From contig OZ220677.1 in NCBI GenBank assembly GCA_965116335.1, forward strand, positions 744,001 through 808,000: a stretch of DNA of 64,000 nucleotides, written 5' to 3'. The DNA is from G963663315 sp965116335 (GTDB lineage Bacteria; Pseudomonadota; Gammaproteobacteria; Arenicellales; Poriferihabitantaceae). The notes below the pieces were generated by a model. That model worked only from the letters and a program-made list of their open reading frames with translations, made no database searches and was not told the DNA's origin. The position numbers were made by a program, and so were the translations under genes. This document shows, one piece after another, positions 42,254 to 51,241 of this stretch; position 1 is the stretch's first letter; every line of letters starts with the position of its first letter.

Positions 42254-42262
42254 TGGTATAGT
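42254..42262 (+). promoter_or_regulatory. Extended -10 promoter of rppH
   Basis: TGG-TATAGT (TG at 42254-42255, hexamer 42257-42262). Transcription would start near 42269, the A of the chosen ATG, implying a leaderless mRNA. A perfect TTGACA at 42227-42232 is 24 bp away, too far for a normal -35. Confidence 0.45.
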
Positions 42263-42268
42263 TTACAG

Positions 42269-42775
42269 ATGGCAGCCTGGATTGACAAAGATGGATACAG
42301 AAAGAATGTAGGTATTATCGTCTGTAATCACGACCAACAGGTCTTGTGGGCACGGCGCTCCCGTCGTGATGGCTGGCAATTTCCACAAGGCGGAGTTGAG
42401 CGTGAAGAGTCGCCGCGTGAAGCAGCATTCAGGGAACTCTATGAAGAACTCGGTCTTATGGATCAGGATGTCAGGCTGCTGGGTAATACTGGAAGCTGGT
42501 TACGCTATGACGTACCATATACCATTCGATCCCGGCGTTATTTACAGAACAGAAAATTCCGTGGGCAGAAACAAAGGTGGTTCCTGTTTCAACTGATTGC
42601 CCAGGAATCCAGGGTTCGGCTGGATGTTTCTGAACAGCCGGAGTTCGATTGCTGGGAATGGGTGGATTACTGGCAACCGCTGGATCATATCGTAGAGTTC
42701 AAAAGACAGGTCTATAAAAAAGCGCTGACCGAGTTGGAACCATTGTTGACGATCCACGGGCGAGGCCTGCAATAA
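42269..42775 (+). CDS. rppH: RNA pyrophosphohydrolase RppH
   Basis: A Nudix enzyme that removes pyrophosphate from 5'-triphosphorylated mRNA to trigger decay. The Nudix box is GGVEREESPREAAFRELYEE followed by LGL. The N-terminus IDKDGYRKNVGIIVCN and the WQFPQGG motif identify RppH/NudH, as do KFRGQKQRWFLF and EFDCWEWVDYW. ATG 42269 (MAAWIDKDGYRKNV) aligns with the family start. A frame extension to TTG 42227 would include the promoter and is not believed. Confidence 0.92.
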   Translation: MAAWIDKDGYRKNVGIIVCNHDQQVLWARRSRRDGWQFPQGGVEREESPREAAFRELYEELGLMDQDVRLLGNTGSWLRYDVPYTIRSRRYLQNRKFRGQKQRWFLFQLIAQESRVRLDVSEQPEFDCWEWVDYWQPLDHIVEFKRQVYKKALTELEPLLTIHGRGLQ

Positions 42776-42802
42776 CGGTTGCAGGCGGGCATGATCGCCC
42801 GC
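42765..42802. terminator. Paired hairpins between convergent rppH and pmbA
   Basis: GCCTGCAA (42765-42772) pairs with TTGCAGGC (42779-42786), and GCGGGC (42785-42790) pairs with GCCCGC (42797-42802). The two stems overlap by two bases and so are alternatives. No T-run follows, so intrinsic termination is uncertain. Confidence 0.4.
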
Positions 42803-42807
42803 GCCAG

Positions 42808-44199
42808 TCACTCGCCTGCGACCGTCAGGTTCTCGATCAGGATGGATCCCACCCGGATGTTTTTGCGCAGATCGACATCCGAACCGACTGCGGCGACTGC
42901 CTTGAACATCTCTTTCAGGTTGCCAGCAACGGTAAACTCTTGCACCGGATACTGGATTTCCCCGTTCTCCACCCAGAAACCGAACGCGCCTCGTGAATAA
43001 TCCCCGGTTACCGTGTTTACGCCGAAACCGATGAGCTCACTGACTACAAGCCCCCGACCCATATCCCGCATTATCTCCTCCAGGTTACCGGGAGTGCCGA
43101 ACTGGCCCGCATTCGTGCTGACAGTCAGATTATGCACGCCTCCCGCATTGCCGGTGGTTTGCAGGCCCAACTTTCTGGCGGAATAACTGTTCAACAACCA
43201 ATTTTCAAGCGTCCCGTCACAAACAATCCGGTTTGGCTGTGTGGCGACTCCTTCGTGATCGAATACCGCGCTGCCCATCGCCCTGGGAAGATGAGGCTGC
43301 TCCACAATCCCCAAGCCACGCGGGAAAATACGCTGACCTTTACAGTCCAGCAGGAAGCTCGCCTTTCGATACAGACTCGAACCCTTGATGGCAGAGATCA
43401 GATGAGAAATCAGGCTGGATGAAACCCCGCAATCAAAAATCACCGGATACTCTCCGGTCCTTACCTTGCGAGCGCCGAGCCTGCGGACGGTTCTTCTGGC
43501 AGCCTCGAGTCCGATTGCTTCACAAGACATCAGATCATCCGCATGACGCTTGCTGTCATACCAGTAATCACGATGCATATCTTCACCCGCCCCGGCAATC
43601 ATCGAACAACCAATGCTATGCCGACTTCCTCGCGATAACCCGAGAAAGCCGTGGGAATTAGCCAGTATACTGACTCCGTTGTGGCTGGATACAGTAGACC
43701 CTTCGGTATTGCTGATGCGGGAATCACTGTCCATGGCGGCCGTTTCACAGCTTGTCGCAATTTCGGTCATCTGGTCAACCGCGATCGACCACGGGTGATT
43801 CAGGTCAAGGTCCGGAAATTCGGTGGCCAGCAATTCAATATCCGCCAATCCATTGCACGGGTCCTCTTCGGTATACCTGGCGATATTACACGCCGACCGG
43901 ACGCAGGAATGGAGTGCTTCATCAGAAAAGTCGGTAGACGAGGCTGTACCACTGCGATGCCCGAAATAGACCGAGAGGGCGATACTCTTGTCCCGATTGT
44001 GCTCAATGGTCTCTACTTCCCCGTGCCGCACGGTCACCGACCGGCCCTGATCCTGGGATATCGACACTTCCGCCCACTCGGCGCCCTGCTGTTTTGCCTG
44101 CTCCAACGCGCCAGACGCGACGCTGACCAGGCTTCGTTCTACGTCGGACTGTGCATCAGAAAGCCATGTCGGTTGCGGCGCCTGATCGGGTCGCGCCAT
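42808..44199 (-). CDS. pmbA: Metalloprotease subunit PmbA (TldE)
   Basis: The non-catalytic partner of TldD in a heterodimeric metalloprotease that matures modified peptides such as microcins and degrades unfolded peptides. The 463-residue protein has the TldD/PmbA fold with WAEVSISQDQGRSVTVRHGEVET, GLGIVEQPHLPRAMGSAVFDHEGVAT (split here), and GYSRGAFGFWVENGEIQYPVQEFT-type ending (DYSRGAFGFWVENG). No HExxH is present, as expected. It shares one base with the tldD stop, so the two are co-translated. No RiPP precursor was recognised next to them. Confidence 0.92.
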   Translation of the reverse strand: MARPDQAPQPTWLSDAQSDVERSLVSVASGALEQAKQQGAEWAEVSISQDQGRSVTVRHGEVETIEHNRDKSIALSVYFGHRSGTASSTDFSDEALHSCVRSACNIARYTEEDPCNGLADIELLATEFPDLDLNHPWSIAVDQMTEIATSCETAAMDSDSRISNTEGSTVSSHNGVSILANSHGFLGLSRGSRHSIGCSMIAGAGEDMHRDYWYDSKRHADDLMSCEAIGLEAARRTVRRLGARKVRTGEYPVIFDCGVSSSLISHLISAIKGSSLYRKASFLLDCKGQRIFPRGLGIVEQPHLPRAMGSAVFDHEGVATQPNRIVCDGTLENWLLNSYSARKLGLQTTGNAGGVHNLTVSTNAGQFGTPGNLEEIMRDMGRGLVVSELIGFGVNTVTGDYSRGAFGFWVENGEIQYPVQEFTVAGNLKEMFKAVAAVGSDVDLRKNIRVGSILIENLTVAGE

Positions 44200-45647
44200 C
44201 AGACCGACACCCCGCCCACGGTAAGCCCGTCAATACGCATGGTCGGCTGGCCCACACCGACCGGGACGCTCTGCCCGTCTTTCCCACAAACCCCTACTCC
44301 CGAATCCAGCGCCAGATCATTTCCGACCATGGACACACGGGTTAATACTTCGGGGCCATTGCCAATCAGGGTAGCACCCTTGACCGGCCAGGTTACCTTG
44401 CCTTTCTCGATCATGTAGGCCTCAGAAGCGCTGAAGACAAATTTCCCGGAGGTGATATCGACCTGCCCACCCCCGAAATTAACTGCGTACAGACCCTTAT
44501 CGACAGACGCTATAATCTCTTCAGGGTCATGCTTTCCGTTATGCATATAGGTATTGGTCATTCTCGGCATCGGCAAATGCGCGTAGGATTCCCTGCGGCC
44601 ATTGCCGGTAGGCGCCATGCCCATCAATCGCGCATTCAGATTATCCTGCATATAGCCAGTCAGGATTCCGTTCTCGATCAACGTCGTATTCTGGCCAGGC
44701 GTCCCCTCGTCATCAATCGACAATGATCCGCGGAGGTTGGCGATGGTTCCATCATCCACCACAGTACACAGCTCGGAAGCCACCTTTTCCCCGATCCTGC
44801 CACTGAATGCGGAAGTGCCCTTGCGGTTAAAGTCACCTTCCAGCCCGTGACCAATCGCTTCATGCAGCAGGATTCCCGGCCAGCCCGGTCCGAGCACAAC
44901 CACCATTTCCCCTGCTGGCGCCTCCCGCGACTCCAGCGCAACCAGTGCCTGACGAACCGCCTCCTCTGCATATCCGTGCGCCCGCCCATCTTCCGTGAAA
45001 AAATCGTAGCCATAGCGTCCGCCGCCACCGCCGGAACCCTGTTCCAGCCTACCATTATGCTCGACAATGACGTGCACATTCAGTCGTACCAGCGGACGGA
45101 TGTCTGCGGCCAGTATACCGTCCGACCGCACCACCATCACCACATCGTGCAGACCGGCCAGGCTGACCATAACCTGTGTGATACGGCTGTCGATTGCCCT
45201 TGCTGTCTGCTCAACCTCCCTCAACAACGCCACCTTATCTGCATCACGCATCGAATCAGGCGGATTAAATGGCTGGTACAGACGGGCAACCGGCTGATCG
45301 TAGGGCTGTATTTTGATTGCACGGTGATTGTTGCCACTCCGGGCGATGGCCTTTGCCGTGTCTGCGGCACTGGTCAAAGCCGGCAGGATGATTTCATCGG
45401 AGTAAGCAAACCCGGTTTTTTCTCCACTAACCGCCCGCACCCCAACCCCCTGATCAATGCTGTAACTCCCTGACTTGACAGTTCCCTCGTCCAGCAACCA
45501 GGATTCCTGACGGGAATGCTGGAAATACAAGTCTGCATAGTCAATCCTCGGCCCCATCACCTGATTGATAGTCCGGGTCAGGGCATGGTCACCCAACCCT
45601 GCGGGTTCAAGCAATAACTGCATTGCAGTTTGAATCTGGTCAGACAT
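44199..45647 (-). CDS. tldD: Metalloprotease TldD
   Basis: The catalytic subunit of TldD/E. The zinc-binding HExxH is in LLHEAIGHGLEGDF; further family blocks are YADLYFQHSRQESWLLDEG, RGSLSIDDEGTPGQNT and GRRESYAHLPMPRMTNTYM. 482 residues, normal length. It is the first gene of the tldD-pmbA pair. Confidence 0.94.
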   Translation of the reverse strand: MSDQIQTAMQLLLEPAGLGDHALTRTINQVMGPRIDYADLYFQHSRQESWLLDEGTVKSGSYSIDQGVGVRAVSGEKTGFAYSDEIILPALTSAADTAKAIARSGNNHRAIKIQPYDQPVARLYQPFNPPDSMRDADKVALLREVEQTARAIDSRITQVMVSLAGLHDVVMVVRSDGILAADIRPLVRLNVHVIVEHNGRLEQGSGGGGGRYGYDFFTEDGRAHGYAEEAVRQALVALESREAPAGEMVVVLGPGWPGILLHEAIGHGLEGDFNRKGTSAFSGRIGEKVASELCTVVDDGTIANLRGSLSIDDEGTPGQNTTLIENGILTGYMQDNLNARLMGMAPTGNGRRESYAHLPMPRMTNTYMHNGKHDPEEIIASVDKGLYAVNFGGGQVDITSGKFVFSASEAYMIEKGKVTWPVKGATLIGNGPEVLTRVSMVGNDLALDSGVGVCGKDGQSVPVGVGQPTMRIDGLTVGGVSV

Positions 45648-45711
45648 GGGCGAAGCACAAATGGATTAAAGTCAAAACAGGTCGAAATGACAATTCGCAA
45701 ACGAAGAACCC

Positions 45712-45720
45712 ATTATAACA
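45712..45720 (-). promoter_or_regulatory. Extended -10 element for tldD
   Basis: On the minus strand TG-T-TATAAT (hexamer 45712-45717), about 65 bases before the tldD ATG. No good -35 was seen. The rest of 45648-45818 shows nothing else. Confidence 0.4.
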
Positions 45721-45818
45721 GTATGCCCCGGAGTTTTGCGTTTTTATGTTGCCCATTCACCTTGCAGACCTGGCGATCAGCGCAATCTATCGTAAGAGGT
45801 GACATTCAAGACCGTGCC

Positions 45819-47138
45819 CTATGCTATCGAACGCACCAGTTTCGGGTAATAATAATACAGGGTGAAGGCTCTTAATATCATGAAGCCGGTCAAGCCGATA
45901 AAGAGCCCGTGATTGCCGTAAACGGCCTGAAAGACTATTACCAGAATCAGATACCCCGCTGTCGACACAATCATGGCGTTACGCATTTCCCGCGCATGCC
46001 CCGTACCGATGAATAGTCCATCGAGCTGGAAACTCCAGCAAGATACGAGCGGAGAGATAACCATCCAGATCAAATACTGGTCTGCCGCCCGGATAACTTC
46101 ATCCGCATCAGTAAACAGCGACACGAACCAATTCCCGAACAGGAGATAAACGACACTGACCAGCGCCGCCATCCCCCCCGACCAAAGCGTGGTCAACCAG
46201 GCCGCCCGCTTGAATCGGGCACGATTCCTGGCACCATACGCACTGCCTCCCATAGCCTCAACCGCATGAGCAAAGCCATCCAGCCCATAAGCCATGACCG
46301 TCTGGAAATGCAGCAAAACCGTATTCACCGCCAGAATCAACTCGCCGTGCGCAGCGCTTTGCGCAGTAAAGAACGCGAACGAGAAAACCAGGCAGATTGT
46401 ACGGATGAAAATATTGCCGTTGGTACTCGCCATTGCTCTCAATGCGCCAGCCTCGAATACATCAGACCAGCGCAATCTGTCGAGTGCCCGTAGCAATGGC
46501 TTGCGTAACAGGAAAAACCCGCAAAGCGCAGCACTGTATTCTGCAATCAGGGTGGCCCAGGCCACTCCCGGCACGCCCCATTCAAGAATCGGCACAAACA
46601 ACAGATCCAGCGCGACATTGGTAAGATTCAGAACCAGTTGCAGAATCAGCGCCAGATGAGTCTGATGCATACCGACGAAAATCCCGGTAAAGACATAGAC
46701 GCAGAGAGTGGCCGGTGCGCCCCAGACTCGAATCAGGGCATACTCAGAAGCCAGCGTTTCAACCGCCTCACTGCTGTCAATCAGATACAAGGCCAGTCCG
46801 ACCAACGGATTACCCAGCATGATCACAGCCAGTCCCAACACAATCCCCAGCAAAATAAAGCGCAGCATGGTGCCGGAAATCGAATCCTGATCATCGGCGC
46901 CGTAGGCACGGGCGATGAACCCGGTAATGCCCATCTTCAAAAAACCGAATCCCCAGTAAATAAAACTGAAGATCAGTGCCCCCAGCGCGACCGCTCCGAT
47001 GTGATGCAATCCCGGCAAATGACCCACCACAGCGGTATCCACTGCCCCCACCAGAGGCACCGAAATGTTCGAGATAATCATCGGCCCCGCCAGCGCCCAG
47101 ACCGTGCGGTGAGAAATGTCCCTGGTGGGTGGTGTCAT
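45819..47138 (-). CDS. MATE-family efflux transporter (DinF-like)
   Basis: A 12-span Na+ or H+ coupled multidrug exporter of 439 residues. Both MATE repeats are visible: N-terminal ISHRTVWALAGPMIISNISVPLVGAVDTAVVGHL and the second half starting SVVYLLFGNWFVSLF after GLDGFAHAVEAMGGSAYGA. The sequence resembles the DinF branch. No regulator lies next to it, and it is divergent from the MFS gene at 47314. The exported compound cannot be told from sequence. Confidence 0.88.
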   Translation of the reverse strand: MTPPTRDISHRTVWALAGPMIISNISVPLVGAVDTAVVGHLPGLHHIGAVALGALIFSFIYWGFGFLKMGITGFIARAYGADDQDSISGTMLRFILLGIVLGLAVIMLGNPLVGLALYLIDSSEAVETLASEYALIRVWGAPATLCVYVFTGIFVGMHQTHLALILQLVLNLTNVALDLLFVPILEWGVPGVAWATLIAEYSAALCGFFLLRKPLLRALDRLRWSDVFEAGALRAMASTNGNIFIRTICLVFSFAFFTAQSAAHGELILAVNTVLLHFQTVMAYGLDGFAHAVEAMGGSAYGARNRARFKRAAWLTTLWSGGMAALVSVVYLLFGNWFVSLFTDADEVIRAADQYLIWMVISPLVSCWSFQLDGLFIGTGHAREMRNAMIVSTAGYLILVIVFQAVYGNHGLFIGLTGFMILRAFTLYYYYPKLVRSIA

Positions 47139-47313
47139 AGAAAAAGATCGAGTCAGACCAGGTTGCCAGATTACAACAAACCTGCTCGGAAAACAGCCAT
47201 AAAATTATTTGGAAATATTTAAAAATTTAATTGGAAAACCTGAAATATTATCTTTAGAATCCGCCTGAATATCCGCCGCTCATTTTAGCAATCACCCCTG
47301 GGAGAAACCTGTT

Positions 47314-48627
47314 ATGCTGAATGACCTTCGCGCTACCTGGGCATTGCTGATCGGCATCGGATTCATGATGTTGGGCAACGGACTTCAGGGAACCCTGCTT
47401 GGACTACGCGCCACTATGGAGGGCTTCCCCACCTTCATTACCGGCATCATCATGTCGGGTTACTTTTTCGGCATTCTGGCAGGCTCCATAGTCGCTCCGC
47501 GACTGGTAGAACGAGTCGGCCATATTCGGGTATTTGCCGCGCTCGCTTCCATGGCATCCATTTCCATTCTCGTGCATGGTCTTCACGTTAGCCCGATCAG
47601 CTGGACCGCCATGCGATTCGTCACCGGCTTGAGTTATGCAGGACTGTACGTGGTAGCGGAAAGCTGGCTGAACGACCGCGCCAGCAACGAGACGCGTGGC
47701 CGTATTCTGTCTGTCTATATGGTGATTACCACCCTGGGACTCGGTTGCGGTCAGTTTCTGCTCAATCTGGGTGACCCACGGCAACTTGAGCTTTTCATTC
47801 TGGTTTCCATGATCGCGTCCGCCGGATTGATTCCAATTTTGCTCACAGCCAAGCCCGCACCCGGATTTGGCCCAACCGAAAAAATGTCCTTGAAAGAGCT
47901 CTATCGCGCTTCGCCACTGGCGGTGATCAGCAGCGCTTTGACCGGAGCAGCGCACGGCACTATTTTTGGGCTGGGGCCGGTTTATGCTGCCCAGATTCTG
48001 GAAAGAACCGATCTGGTTTCAATCTTCATGGCTTGTGTCCTGCTCGGCGGCCTGATTACCCAATGGCCAATCGGCTGGTTATCCGACCGAATTAACCGCA
48101 GAGTTACCCTATCCGTTCTTTGCATGGTTTCGATAGTCGTTTGCGTCGCAGCGATGTTGCTGGCAAAGGGCAGTACCGCCTATTTTGTCGCGATTGCGAT
48201 TCTGGGCGGAGCGGCAATACCCATGTATGCGTTAAACGTCGCTTATGCCAATGACCGATTGAGGCCAGATCAGGTCGTGGCGGCCAGCAGCAGCCTGGTA
48301 ATGCTGACCGGAATCGGCCTGAGTACAGGTCCGATTGCCGTGTCATTCCTGATGGGACAGTTCGGGTCTTCCCTCTTTTTCATTGGAATCGCAATATTCT
48401 TTACCCTGATTCTGGGATTCTCAGCCTGGCGTATGAGGATTACCGAGGCCATTGCCCCCGGCGACCAAAGCCCGGTGATTGCAACGGGGTTGATCGGTAC
48501 TCCGGTAGCCGAATATATCGCGCCCGATGCAGAAGATTATGTGGAAGCGCTGCTCCAGGATGAATTGCACCTGCTGGACGAACAAGACACGGACGACAAT
48601 GAACGCGACACAACAGCCGCACCGTAA
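47314..48627 (+). CDS. MFS transporter, YcaD-like
   Basis: A 12-span major facilitator (437 residues) with MLGNGLQGTLLGLRATMEGF and SGYFFGILAGSIVAPRLVERVGHIRVFAALAS near the N-terminus (the conserved loop 2-3 motif) and WPIGWLSDRINRR between spans 8 and 9. This is the YcaD-type pattern. A hydrophilic C-terminal tail of about 40 acidic residues (ending DEQDTDDNERDTTAAP) is unusual. GGGAG ten bases upstream supports ATG 47314. Substrate unknown. Confidence 0.86.
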   Translation: MLNDLRATWALLIGIGFMMLGNGLQGTLLGLRATMEGFPTFITGIIMSGYFFGILAGSIVAPRLVERVGHIRVFAALASMASISILVHGLHVSPISWTAMRFVTGLSYAGLYVVAESWLNDRASNETRGRILSVYMVITTLGLGCGQFLLNLGDPRQLELFILVSMIASAGLIPILLTAKPAPGFGPTEKMSLKELYRASPLAVISSALTGAAHGTIFGLGPVYAAQILERTDLVSIFMACVLLGGLITQWPIGWLSDRINRRVTLSVLCMVSIVVCVAAMLLAKGSTAYFVAIAILGGAAIPMYALNVAYANDRLRPDQVVAASSSLVMLTGIGLSTGPIAVSFLMGQFGSSLFFIGIAIFFTLILGFSAWRMRITEAIAPGDQSPVIATGLIGTPVAEYIAPDAEDYVEALLQDELHLLDEQDTDDNERDTTAAP

Positions 48628-48755
48628 ACGGCTGCCTGCTGATCGCGATAGATTATGACTGACTCCATTAGCAAGTCAATAAAATTCACACAACCCGTAG
48701 AAACGCATACCCCCACAGGCAGAGTCAGGATCAGTGCATAACGACAGGGCGTGTT

Positions 48756-49352
48756 TCAAGAAGCGTTCACAAAACCCAGTAAACCTCGGAAGTCGTGCCT
48801 GTCGGCAGCTCTGAGCGCCGCAATATATTGATCGCGACGCTGATTCATACTTTCCAGATTGTGGCCTCCCGCCCAATCAATAGCAGACTCATTCATCAGC
48901 TTGGTCAATACGGCATCTGCCATAATACGTGCATGACGACCATTCCCGTTTGAGAATGGATGGATATACACAAGCTGGTGGTGAAATCGTGCCGCGAGTT
49001 CTTTTGGCAAGTATGTATTGTTATCCACCCAATACTGCGCGTTGTCCAGAAGCTGACGCAACTGAATAGCGATCTGGCCTGGGTCGACACCGATATTCTT
49101 TCCTGTCCTGCGAAACTGCCCGGCCCATTTCCAGACCTTACCAAACAACCGTTTATGAAGATCACGTACAAACCCTTCTGTCAGCACATCGGGGGCCTTC
49201 TGCTTTGCAAGCCACTGCATTCCCTCTATGATATTAGCCTGCTCAAGCTGATCAAGCTCACCCCGCGTTGAGATATGCTTAAAGCGAAGCCCTTCCATTT
49301 CATCAGGATCAAGAGGCGTTGCACCTTCGGGGTAACACATGACCCCACTCAT
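48756..49352 (-). CDS. Fic-domain protein, mobile mystery protein B
   Basis: A 198-residue Fic enzyme, likely an AMP- or other nucleotidyl-transferase acting on a cell target. The catalytic loop is HPFSNGNGRHARI (H131 onward), the complete active motif, and WKWAGQFRRTGKNIGV is the usual flap. It is the second gene of the mobile mystery A/B pair, which is found on integrated elements; the start overlaps the upstream HTH gene by 4 bp. An auto-inhibitory helix may lie near residues 30-45 but the match is not clear. Confidence 0.87.
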   Translation of the reverse strand: MSGVMCYPEGATPLDPDEMEGLRFKHISTRGELDQLEQANIIEGMQWLAKQKAPDVLTEGFVRDLHKRLFGKVWKWAGQFRRTGKNIGVDPGQIAIQLRQLLDNAQYWVDNNTYLPKELAARFHHQLVYIHPFSNGNGRHARIMADAVLTKLMNESAIDWAGGHNLESMNQRRDQYIAALRAADRHDFRGLLGFVNAS

Positions 49353-49813
49353 TCATCACTCCATAAATCAGAAGGCATTTTTTCTCTGATCTCTGAGGCA
49401 ATCCGTTCAACCTCAAAAGACAGCAACTCGTCATTCAGCGCTTGATCTTCAAGCGCCATGTGAACAGATGCGGCCTCTATTCGCTCTCTGGCTTTTCGAA
49501 CAGCTCTCTTTTGAATCAGACCTTCTATTTCCTGCTCAGGTAAAACAGCATAGACGAAACGACAATTCATCGCTCCAGCCATACTTTTCATAGACTTGAG
49601 TGTGATACTACCGGTCAATTCGTCTTGTTCCGCTCTGGAAACCCGCGCTTTTGTAACCCCTAACCGCTTAGCCAACTGTGGTCCCGACATACCCAGAGCA
49701 TTGCGTACTGTCCGAAGCCACCCCTCAGGAGGCATAGAAAGATCATTAACCTGCCTGATAGCCTGGTTAATCTTCTCTCTGTATTGTTGCGCGATAATCT
49801 TGTTAATACTCAT
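49349..49813 (-). CDS. XRE-type HTH regulator, mobile mystery protein A
   Basis: A 154-residue protein with a Cro/C1-type helix-turn-helix (VRNALGMSGPQLAKRLGVTKARVSRAEQDE, about residues 36-65) followed by a SITLKSMKSMAGAMNCRFVYAVLP segment typical of this family, and a helical C-terminus. It precedes the Fic gene with an ATGA overlap, an arrangement like antitoxin-toxin operons, although a neutralising role is not shown. A palindrome at 49879-49902 could be its operator. Confidence 0.82.
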   Translation of the reverse strand: MSINKIIAQQYREKINQAIRQVNDLSMPPEGWLRTVRNALGMSGPQLAKRLGVTKARVSRAEQDELTGSITLKSMKSMAGAMNCRFVYAVLPEQEIEGLIQKRAVRKARERIEAASVHMALEDQALNDELLSFEVERIASEIREKMPSDLWSDE

Positions 49814-49878
49814 GTATCAACCCTTACATTTACTTTCATACATATATTGTAAACATAAATATATACAAGATAACTTAT

Positions 49879-49902
49879 TTAGTCAATATAAATATTGACT
49901 AA
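49879..49902. repeat. Palindrome upstream of mobile mystery A
   Basis: TTAGTCAATAT and ATATTGACTAA form a perfect 11-bp inverted repeat around AA. It overlaps the dgkA stop and lies 66 bp before the HTH gene start. It could be the operator of that regulator or a terminator for dgkA. Confidence 0.6.
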
Positions 49903-50288
49903 TATAACCCGTAGAGCGCATATACCCACAGACCAGCACTCACAACCAGTGCCATCAGCACCGCGGCGCTGCCCGCATCCTTGGCTTTTTTGGCTTCACG
50001 ATGAAACTCTTTCGTGACCATATCCACCACGGCCTCAACTGCAGTGTTCAACAACTCGGCCACCAATACCAGGGCATGACTAAACAAAATGATGATCTTG
50101 AGCCAGGGATCGAACGGCAGATACAGACACAAAGCGGATAGCAACGCGGCAACAACGACCTCCAGCCTGAAAGCGGCTTCCTCACGCCAGGCGGCCCGAA
50201 ACCCGTCTATCGAATGAAACAACGCCCGCCACAACCGGGGGGCGGTGACGGATTGGGGAATTTCCGGCTGCTTGTTCATACGGGACAT
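49899..50288 (-). CDS. dgkA: Diacylglycerol kinase
   Basis: A small integral inner-membrane kinase that turns diacylglycerol into phosphatidic acid. The 129-residue form starts MSRMNKQPEIP at 50288; three hydrophobic spans and the signature LNTAVEAVVDMVTKEFHREAKKAKDAGSAAV are present. A longer frame reaching 50345 would overlap the divergent start of the FAH-family gene and is less likely. Confidence 0.92.
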   Translation of the reverse strand: MSRMNKQPEIPQSVTAPRLWRALFHSIDGFRAAWREEAAFRLEVVVAALLSALCLYLPFDPWLKIIILFSHALVLVAELLNTAVEAVVDMVTKEFHREAKKAKDAGSAAVLMALVVSAGLWVYALYGLY

Positions 50289-50343
50289 GATACCAGCCCC
50301 GCAAACCGTATGACAGGCCGGATTTATTGTATACTGCGTTGCC

Positions 50344-51147
50344 ATGAAGATCGCGAGACTACAACCAGCAGAGAGGGCACCCTGTTACGCCATTGATCAC
50401 GGCGGCCAGCGCTATACCGAGGCAGTGGGCAATCTGTATCAGGGCCTGACAGATACCGGCAATACAGTTACCGGAAAGCTCCTGTCACCCATCCTGCCGA
50501 CCGACATCTACTGCATCGGACTGAATTACGTTAAACACGCGCAAGAAGGAAAGCAGGAAATCCCGGATCACCCGGTGCTGTTCTTCAAATCCACGTCCTC
50601 ATTACAAAACCCCCAGGACCCGATTATCCTGCCACGTAAACTATCCAGCGAAAAAGTAGATTACGAGGCCGAACTGGCCGTGGTGATCGGCAAAACCTGC
50701 CACAATGTCTCCAGACAAGACGCGCTTGACCATGTTCTGGGTTATACCTGCGCGAACGACGTCAGCGCCCGGGACTGGCAACGACTGGGCGGGGGCGGCC
50801 AGTGGTGCCGGGGGAAAACATTCGCCACATTCTGCCCACTCGGCCCGGTACTGGTTACCGCCGATGAAATCCCGAACCCGAACGCACTGGCTATCCAGAG
50901 TCATCTGAACGGAGAAACCATGCAGGACTGGAATACCAATGACATGATATTCGATGTGCCGGCCCTGATCGAATTTTTGAGCGGAAGTACCCTGCTGAAT
51001 CCGGGCAGCGTCATACTGACAGGCACTCCCCACGGAGTCGGATTCGCCCGCAAACCGCCCGTCTATCTCCAACCCGGAGACCAAATCACCATAGAGATAG
51101 AAAACATCGGCAGCCTGACAAACCCGGTTGTTGAAGAAGAAGCCTGA
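50344..51147 (+). CDS. Fumarylacetoacetate hydrolase-family protein
   Basis: A 267-residue FAH-family enzyme, a metal-dependent hydrolase, decarboxylase or isomerase acting on diketo acids. The metal ligands lie in VDYEAELAVVIG and TCANDVSARDWQ, with LTGTPHGVGF near the C-terminus. IGLNYVKHAQEGKQEIPDHPVLFFK is the common opening. The specific reaction cannot be told: candidates include acylpyruvase and 2-hydroxyhepta-2,4-diene-dioate isomerase. TATACT at 50330-50335 is a possible -10 nine bases before the ATG. Confidence 0.85.
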   Translation: MKIARLQPAERAPCYAIDHGGQRYTEAVGNLYQGLTDTGNTVTGKLLSPILPTDIYCIGLNYVKHAQEGKQEIPDHPVLFFKSTSSLQNPQDPIILPRKLSSEKVDYEAELAVVIGKTCHNVSRQDALDHVLGYTCANDVSARDWQRLGGGGQWCRGKTFATFCPLGPVLVTADEIPNPNALAIQSHLNGETMQDWNTNDMIFDVPALIEFLSGSTLLNPGSVILTGTPHGVGFARKPPVYLQPGDQITIEIENIGSLTNPVVEEEA

Positions 51148-51241
51148 TGGTATTCCATCAAACAACCATCAAATAAATCCGAAAAGTCTCCCGCGCCATC
51201 CAGACAGTCGGTGAATGTTCCACGCTTTGATCCCGGTCGTA

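Noticed and set aside
42808..45647. RiPP cluster around tldD-pmbA
   Set aside because: No precursor-like small gene, radical SAM or YcaO gene was seen beside the pair.
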